Source: Streptomyces cinnabarinus (lineage in GTDB: Bacteria > Actinomycetota > Actinomycetes > Streptomycetales > Streptomycetaceae). From it: DNA of 64,000 nucleotides. Positions 60,175 to 64,000 of the stretch are shown in pieces (position 1 is the first letter of the stretch; each line of letters begins with the position of its first letter). Location: positions 744,001 to 808,000 of the forward strand of contig NZ_CP114413.1 of assembly GCF_027270315.1 (NCBI RefSeq), written 5' to 3'. A model generated the notes under the pieces. That model searched no databases and was not told the DNA's origin. It was given only the letters and a program-made list of their open reading frames with translations. Position numbers and translations under genes: made by a program.

Positions 60175-61473
60175 CTACTTGCGGCCGGGCGTCCAGTTCA
60201 TGCCCCAGCCGTAGGCGTAATCGACCGTCCGCTGCGGGCTCACCCCGCGATCGGGCACCAGGTAGCGGGCCTCGCGCTGGACGACGAGGTCACTGCCGGT
60301 GTTGGTGATCAGGGCCAGCGCGCACACCGTCGAGGGGACCGTGCACTCGTCGAGCGAGAAGTCCACCGGGGCGCCGAACTGCGGGGTGAGGGTGACCGTG
60401 GCGTGCAGGTCGGCGAAGGAGCGGGCGCCTTCGTAGATGGTGACGAAGACCAGGATGCGCCGGAAGGCCTGCTGGAAGTCGAGGTTGACGGTCAGGTTCT
60501 CGCCGCTGGCCATGGCGCCGGTGCGGTCGTCGCCGTCGAGCAGGATGAACGGTGGCTGGTTCAGGGCGCCGAAGGCGTTGCCGAGGGCCTGGACGACGCC
60601 CTTGCTGCCGTCGGCGAGCTCGTACAGGGCGCACAGGTCGAGGTCGAGGTCGCTGTGCATGGCGACCGGGCGGCCCAGCTTGCTCGCCCAGCCCGAGAAC
60701 TGCTTGCGCACCTCCCAGTTGAGGTTCACGCGCAGGGCGCCCGAGGTACCGCCCTGCTTGGTCAGCGAGACCGCCGGGGCGGCCTTGGTGAGCGTCACCT
60801 TGCTGAGGCTGACCGGGGCCGTCGACGGCGGGGGCGGAGCGGTGGGGGGCATCGCGGGCGGGGGCGGCATGGTGGCCGCCGGGGTCACGGGAACCTGCGG
60901 CATGGTCGGCGTCGGGGCGACGGGCGCGGGGGCCGGGGCGGCCGGCTGGGGCTCGTCGACCGTGATGCCGTAGTCGGTGGCCAGCCCCTCCAGGCCGCTG
61001 CTGTAGCCCTGGCCGACGGCGCGGAACTTCCAGGCGCCCTGGCGGCGGTAGAACTCGCCCAGCACGAAGGCGGTTTCGACGGTGGCGCCGGTGCTGTCGA
61101 AGCGGGCGACCGAGGTGCCCTGGGCAGCGTCCTTGACCTCGATGGCGAGCTCGGGGACCTGGCCGAAGGAACCGCCGTCGGAGGAGGCGGCGAGGATGAC
61201 GGTCTCGATCGCGGGCTCCACGCGCGCGAGGTCCACGAGAACGGTGTCGGTCACCCGGCCGCCGGCGTCCCGCTTGCCCTCGTGCCGGACCGCGTTCGAG
61301 GAGTGCACCGGCTGGTTGTAGAAGACGAAGTCCGCGTCGGACCGGACCTTCCCGCCGACCAGCAACAGCGCCGAGGCGTCCGCGTCGGGCACGCCCGGCC
61401 CGGAACGCCACCCCAATTCGACGCGAAGTGCCGTCGTCGGCACCGGAACATTCGACCCTTTCGGCATTGACAT
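60175..61473 (-). CDS. TerD-TerA-type tellurium resistance/stress protein fusion
   Basis: A 432-residue protein. TerD domain (1-180, KGSNVPVPTTALRVELGW; DADFVFYNQPVHSSN with Ca-binding acids), Pro-rich linker (185-240), then a second Ter-type domain (about 255-430, RKQFSGWASKLGRPVAMHSDLDLDL; ILLDGDDRTG). Such proteins bind Ca and act in stress and differentiation. Its stop abuts the convergent glycosyltransferase with no gap. Confidence 0.88.
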   Translation of the reverse strand: MSMPKGSNVPVPTTALRVELGWRSGPGVPDADASALLLVGGKVRSDADFVFYNQPVHSSNAVRHEGKRDAGGRVTDTVLVDLARVEPAIETVILAASSDGGSFGQVPELAIEVKDAAQGTSVARFDSTGATVETAFVLGEFYRRQGAWKFRAVGQGYSSGLEGLATDYGITVDEPQPAAPAPAPVAPTPTMPQVPVTPAATMPPPPAMPPTAPPPPSTAPVSLSKVTLTKAAPAVSLTKQGGTSGALRVNLNWEVRKQFSGWASKLGRPVAMHSDLDLDLCALYELADGSKGVVQALGNAFGALNQPPFILLDGDDRTGAMASGENLTVNLDFQQAFRRILVFVTIYEGARSFADLHATVTLTPQFGAPVDFSLDECTVPSTVCALALITNTGSDLVVQREARYLVPDRGVSPQRTVDYAYGWGMNWTPGRK

Positions 61474-61779
61474 GTCCGCCCCCATCACGTGTCAGCGCGC
61501 CAGGTCAGCCCCGGCAGATCCATTCGGTTCCGTTCTTCGGTCCCGCAGGGGGCCAACCTATTCCCCACGCGCGCGGAACACCTACAAGGCGTCGGCGAAG
61601 ATCGCTGGCCAACCCCCGGTAACCCCCTCGGAACTCGGCCTTTACAGGATCCGAGCGCCGTTCGATGCCCTTTTTTGCCAAGTTCGCTCGCATTGGCGAT
61701 CCCACGTCACCGCCGACACGGAAAACAACCCTCTTATCGGTCTCCCCAACCAGCACATCGTGGGCTTAACTTATGTGCC
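61474..61779. other. Divergent promoter region
   Basis: About 306 bp between the TerD-TerA gene and the DUF6643-like gene, less GC-rich, with no gene. It contains the TAACTT box at 61767-61772 seven bases before the next ATG. Confidence 0.55.
61767..61772 (+). promoter_or_regulatory. -10 box TAACTT of a leaderless promoter
   Basis: TAACTT, seven bases (ATGTGCC), then ATG at 61780; no Shine-Dalgarno. Confidence 0.45.
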
Positions 61780-62208
61780 ATGACCTCCCCCCGCTCCACC
61801 TATGGCGGCGGCTACTACAGCGCCTCCTTCCCGGACACCCCGATCTACGACTCGCTCGTGGCCGAGCGGGGCACCCCGCAGATCGCCCCGATCCGGGTCC
61901 CCGCGGCCTACGACACCCCGGGCAGCTACCTGCCCGCGCTGCCGTCGGCGCTCCCGGCCCTGCCGGCCGCTCCGTCCCAGCCCTCCTACGGCTACCCGCA
62001 GGCGCAGCAGCCCGCACCGCTGCAACAGGCCCCCGCGGCGTACATCCCGCAGCAGGCGGCAGCGCCTCGCGGCTATCCCGGTCCGCAGCCCCAGCAGCCG
62101 CGCCCCGCGGCGCCCATGGGCTACGAGGCGATGCGTCCCGCGGCGCCCCGGCCCGCGGCCCCGTCGTACCAGGACCCGTACAACAACCAGCAGTACCGCG
62201 GCTACTGA
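61780..62208 (+). CDS. DUF6643-like proline/glutamine-rich small protein
   Basis: A 142-residue protein. The conserved N-terminus SPRSTYGGGYYSASFPDTPI and IYDSLVAERGTPQIAPIRVP are followed by a low-complexity Pro/Gln/Ala/Tyr tail. Widely kept in Streptomyces; no known role and no signal peptide. Confidence 0.75.
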   Translation: MTSPRSTYGGGYYSASFPDTPIYDSLVAERGTPQIAPIRVPAAYDTPGSYLPALPSALPALPAAPSQPSYGYPQAQQPAPLQQAPAAYIPQQAAAPRGYPGPQPQQPRPAAPMGYEAMRPAAPRPAAPSYQDPYNNQQYRGY

Positions 62209-62250
62209 GCCGTTCCCCGGCCGGTCGGTGCCACCTGGCACGATGACCCC

Positions 62251-63078
62251 ATGGGGAACGCTCAACTGCACGCGATACACGTTCATCCGGTCAAGGCGTT
62301 CCGGGGCTTCGCGCCCCGGGAAGCCGTCGTGGAGCCCTGGGGGCTGACCGGTGACCGTCGCTGGACGCTGATCGACGACGGGGGAAAGGTCGTCACGCAA
62401 CGCCAGCAGCCTCGCCTCGCCCTGGCCGCCGCCGAGCTACTGCCCGGCGGCGGCCTTCGGCTGTCCGCGCCCGGGATGGAGCCGCTGACCGTCCCGGTGC
62501 CGAAGCCGGTCGCGACCGTCCCGGTGGAGATCTTCCGCGACAAGGTCGAGGCCGTCCCCGCCGAGGACGACGCCGTGCACACCTGGTGCAGCGCCTACCT
62601 CGGCGCCCCGGCACGGCTGGTACACCTGGACGACCCCGCCACGCGCCGGCCCGTCGACCCGGAGTTCGCGCTCCCCGGCGAGACCGTCGGCTTCGCCGAC
62701 GGCTACCCGCTGCTGCTCACCTCGACCGCCTCGCTGGACGCCCTCAACTCGCTGATCGCCACGGGCGATCACGCGGACGAGGGCCCGCTGCCGATGAACC
62801 GCTTCCGGCCGAATGTCGTCGTCGACGGCACCGACGCCTGGGCCGAGGACGACTGGTCGCGCCTCGCCATCGGCGACGTCACCTTCCGGGTCGCCAAGAT
62901 GTGCGGACGGTGCGTGGTGACCACCACCGACCAGGGCACCGCCGCGCGGGGCAAGGAGCCCCTGCTCTCCCTCGCCCGGCACCGGCGCATCGGCGGCAAG
63001 CTCGTCTTCGGGCAGAACCTGGTCCCGCTGACCGGCGGCACGATCCGGGTCGGCGATCCGGTCAGGGTCCTCGCGTAG
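62251..63078 (+). CDS. MOSC-domain protein (MOSC N-terminal beta-barrel plus MOSC)
   Basis: A 275-residue protein. The N-terminal barrel (1-100, IHVHPVKAFRGFAPREAVVE; GDRRWTLIDD) and MOSC domain (about 125-273, MNRFRPNVVV; KMCGRCVVTTTDQ with a molybdenum-ligand-like Cys). Relatives such as YcbX/mARC reduce N-hydroxylated compounds with a molybdenum cofactor. CACGAT lies six bases before the ATG. Confidence 0.87.
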   Translation: MGNAQLHAIHVHPVKAFRGFAPREAVVEPWGLTGDRRWTLIDDGGKVVTQRQQPRLALAAAELLPGGGLRLSAPGMEPLTVPVPKPVATVPVEIFRDKVEAVPAEDDAVHTWCSAYLGAPARLVHLDDPATRRPVDPEFALPGETVGFADGYPLLLTSTASLDALNSLIATGDHADEGPLPMNRFRPNVVVDGTDAWAEDDWSRLAIGDVTFRVAKMCGRCVVTTTDQGTAARGKEPLLSLARHRRIGGKLVFGQNLVPLTGGTIRVGDPVRVLA

Positions 63079-63244
63079 GCCCTGACGAACGAGTGGGAAC
63101 CGGGGGCGCCGGTCCGTGCGTTGAGTCTTTCGCGAGCGGTTCATGAGAGGCTCCGGCGTAGGTGATTTCGCTCTCTCTCGACCGGGATCGCGCGTGAGCG
63201 GCTCCGCGGGGGGTTATCACGGAGCGGGAAGGGGGTGCGGGAGG

Positions 63245-63853
63245 GTGCGAGCGATCAGTGGGCTCTGGCGCTGGCGGCACAACCCGCTGCGCCGGGCGAC
63301 CGATCTGGCCGAGGCATGGGTGGCGTTCGGCGCCCTGCTGCTCCTCCTCGTCCTGGCCCCCGTGACGGGAGCGACGGTCGGCGCCGTCGCGCAGGACGCC
63401 CTCCAGGAGTCCGTGCGCCAACAGCACGCCTCCCGCCACCTGGTGACCGCGACCGTGACCGAGGTCCTCGGCGACTCCCCGCTCAACTCCGACCCGGAGA
63501 CCGCCGCCACCGGACGGGAGGTCCGCACCCGCGTGCTGGCCGACTGGACCGCCCCGGACGGCACCCCGCACCACGGCCAGGTCACCGCGCGGATCGACGA
63601 CCCGCAGCCCGGGGAGCACTTCACGATCTGGACGGACCGTCAGGGCCGCATCGCCGCCCGCCCGCTGGACTCGGCGACCGCCACCACCCATGCCGTGCTG
63701 GCCGGATTCGGCGCTGCCCTGCTGGCGATCGGCATGATCGAATCGGCCAGAAGGCTGATCGTCTGGCGCATGGTCCGCCGCCGGTACGCCCGTTGGGACC
63801 AGGCATGGGACCGGGCGGGACCGGACTGGGGCCGCACCGGGACCGGCAGCTGA
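63245..63853 (+). CDS. Rv1733c-like membrane protein
   Basis: A 202-residue protein with two TM helices (about 25-47 and 146-168) flanking an extracellular domain of about 100 residues, and a basic, Arg/Trp-rich C-terminus. LWRWRHNPLRRATDLAEAWV at the N-terminus and the helix-loop-helix layout match the actinobacterial Rv1733c family of unknown role. GTG at 63245 follows purine-rich sequence; an ATG at 63143 would add 34 non-conserved residues. Confidence 0.8.
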   Translation: MRAISGLWRWRHNPLRRATDLAEAWVAFGALLLLLVLAPVTGATVGAVAQDALQESVRQQHASRHLVTATVTEVLGDSPLNSDPETAATGREVRTRVLADWTAPDGTPHHGQVTARIDDPQPGEHFTIWTDRQGRIAARPLDSATATTHAVLAGFGAALLAIGMIESARRLIVWRMVRRRYARWDQAWDRAGPDWGRTGTGS

Positions 63854-64000
63854 CCGCCTTCCGCCTCTGGTCAACCAGGGACCTGCGCACACGCTACGGT
63901 GGACCGCGCCGACTCTTCGGCGAGGACCCGAGCGAGCCGGCCTCCTGGGTGACTGGAGCGCCCCGGAGGCGACGAGCCATCAGTACGACCGAGGTGGGGG

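Overview
The window is about 64 kb of very GC-rich DNA with near-saturated G/C third codon positions. Its gene families (SARP regulators, AfsR-like winged helices, type III PKS, MocR, PucR, TerD, Lnt, many secreted serine hydrolases) and its many start codons preceded 6-7 nt by a TANNNT -10 box point to a Streptomyces chromosome, probably an arm rather than the core. No rRNA, tRNA or CRISPR array was seen.

Layout. 1-5.8 kb: a partial MBL-fold hydrolase; a WrbA-like flavoprotein and an ECF41 sigma factor that diverge and each carry an ECF41-type promoter; a short-chain cis-prenyltransferase; and a tetrahydroxynaphthalene (RppA-type) operon in which the type III PKS has lost the segment with its catalytic Asn. 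5.0-12.1 kb: the most unusual locus. A SARP activator diverges from an operon encoding a subtilisin/PatG-like maturation protease, four small peptides sharing a fixed-position TPFQTPAVDRT-type leader motif with variable C-terminal segments, a fifth small Cys-containing protein, and a V8-like trypsin fused to an alpha/beta hydrolase. Three GAAcgc direct repeats with 11-bp period lie upstream of the operon, as expected for SARP binding. It reads as a RiPP-like or protease-released peptide system that I cannot match to a described class. 12.1-22.4 kb: MocR/EamA divergent pair, three secreted or cytosolic hydrolases including a motif-dead beta-lactamase-fold paralogue, a methyltransferase, a PEP-mutase-superfamily enzyme and a membrane-tailed Ser/Thr kinase.

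22.6-49.8 kb is a decayed accessory region. It holds remnants of IS256-, IS5- and IS1182-type transposases and broken copies of a signal peptidase, helicase-associated protein, GH64 and GH128 beta-1,3-glucanases, a DUF6745 protein, an MFS transporter, a TetR and two thioesterases. Intact genes survive between them: TetR/hemerythrin/SDR with a perfect 30-bp palindrome, a TRIC channel, a flavin monooxygenase with an epoxide-hydrolase-like partner, a two-component system, AraC/sulfatase, a ROK regulator, and LysR/quinone oxidoreductase.

49.8-64 kb is orderly and looks conserved: a metabolite/H+ symporter facing a PucR regulator and hydroxybutyrate dehydrogenase, NUDIX, apolipoprotein N-acyltransferase, an O-antigen-ligase-like membrane protein, a glutamate-racemase-like enzyme, an HpnB-like glycosyltransferase, a TerD-TerA fusion, a MOSC protein and small membrane or hypothetical proteins.
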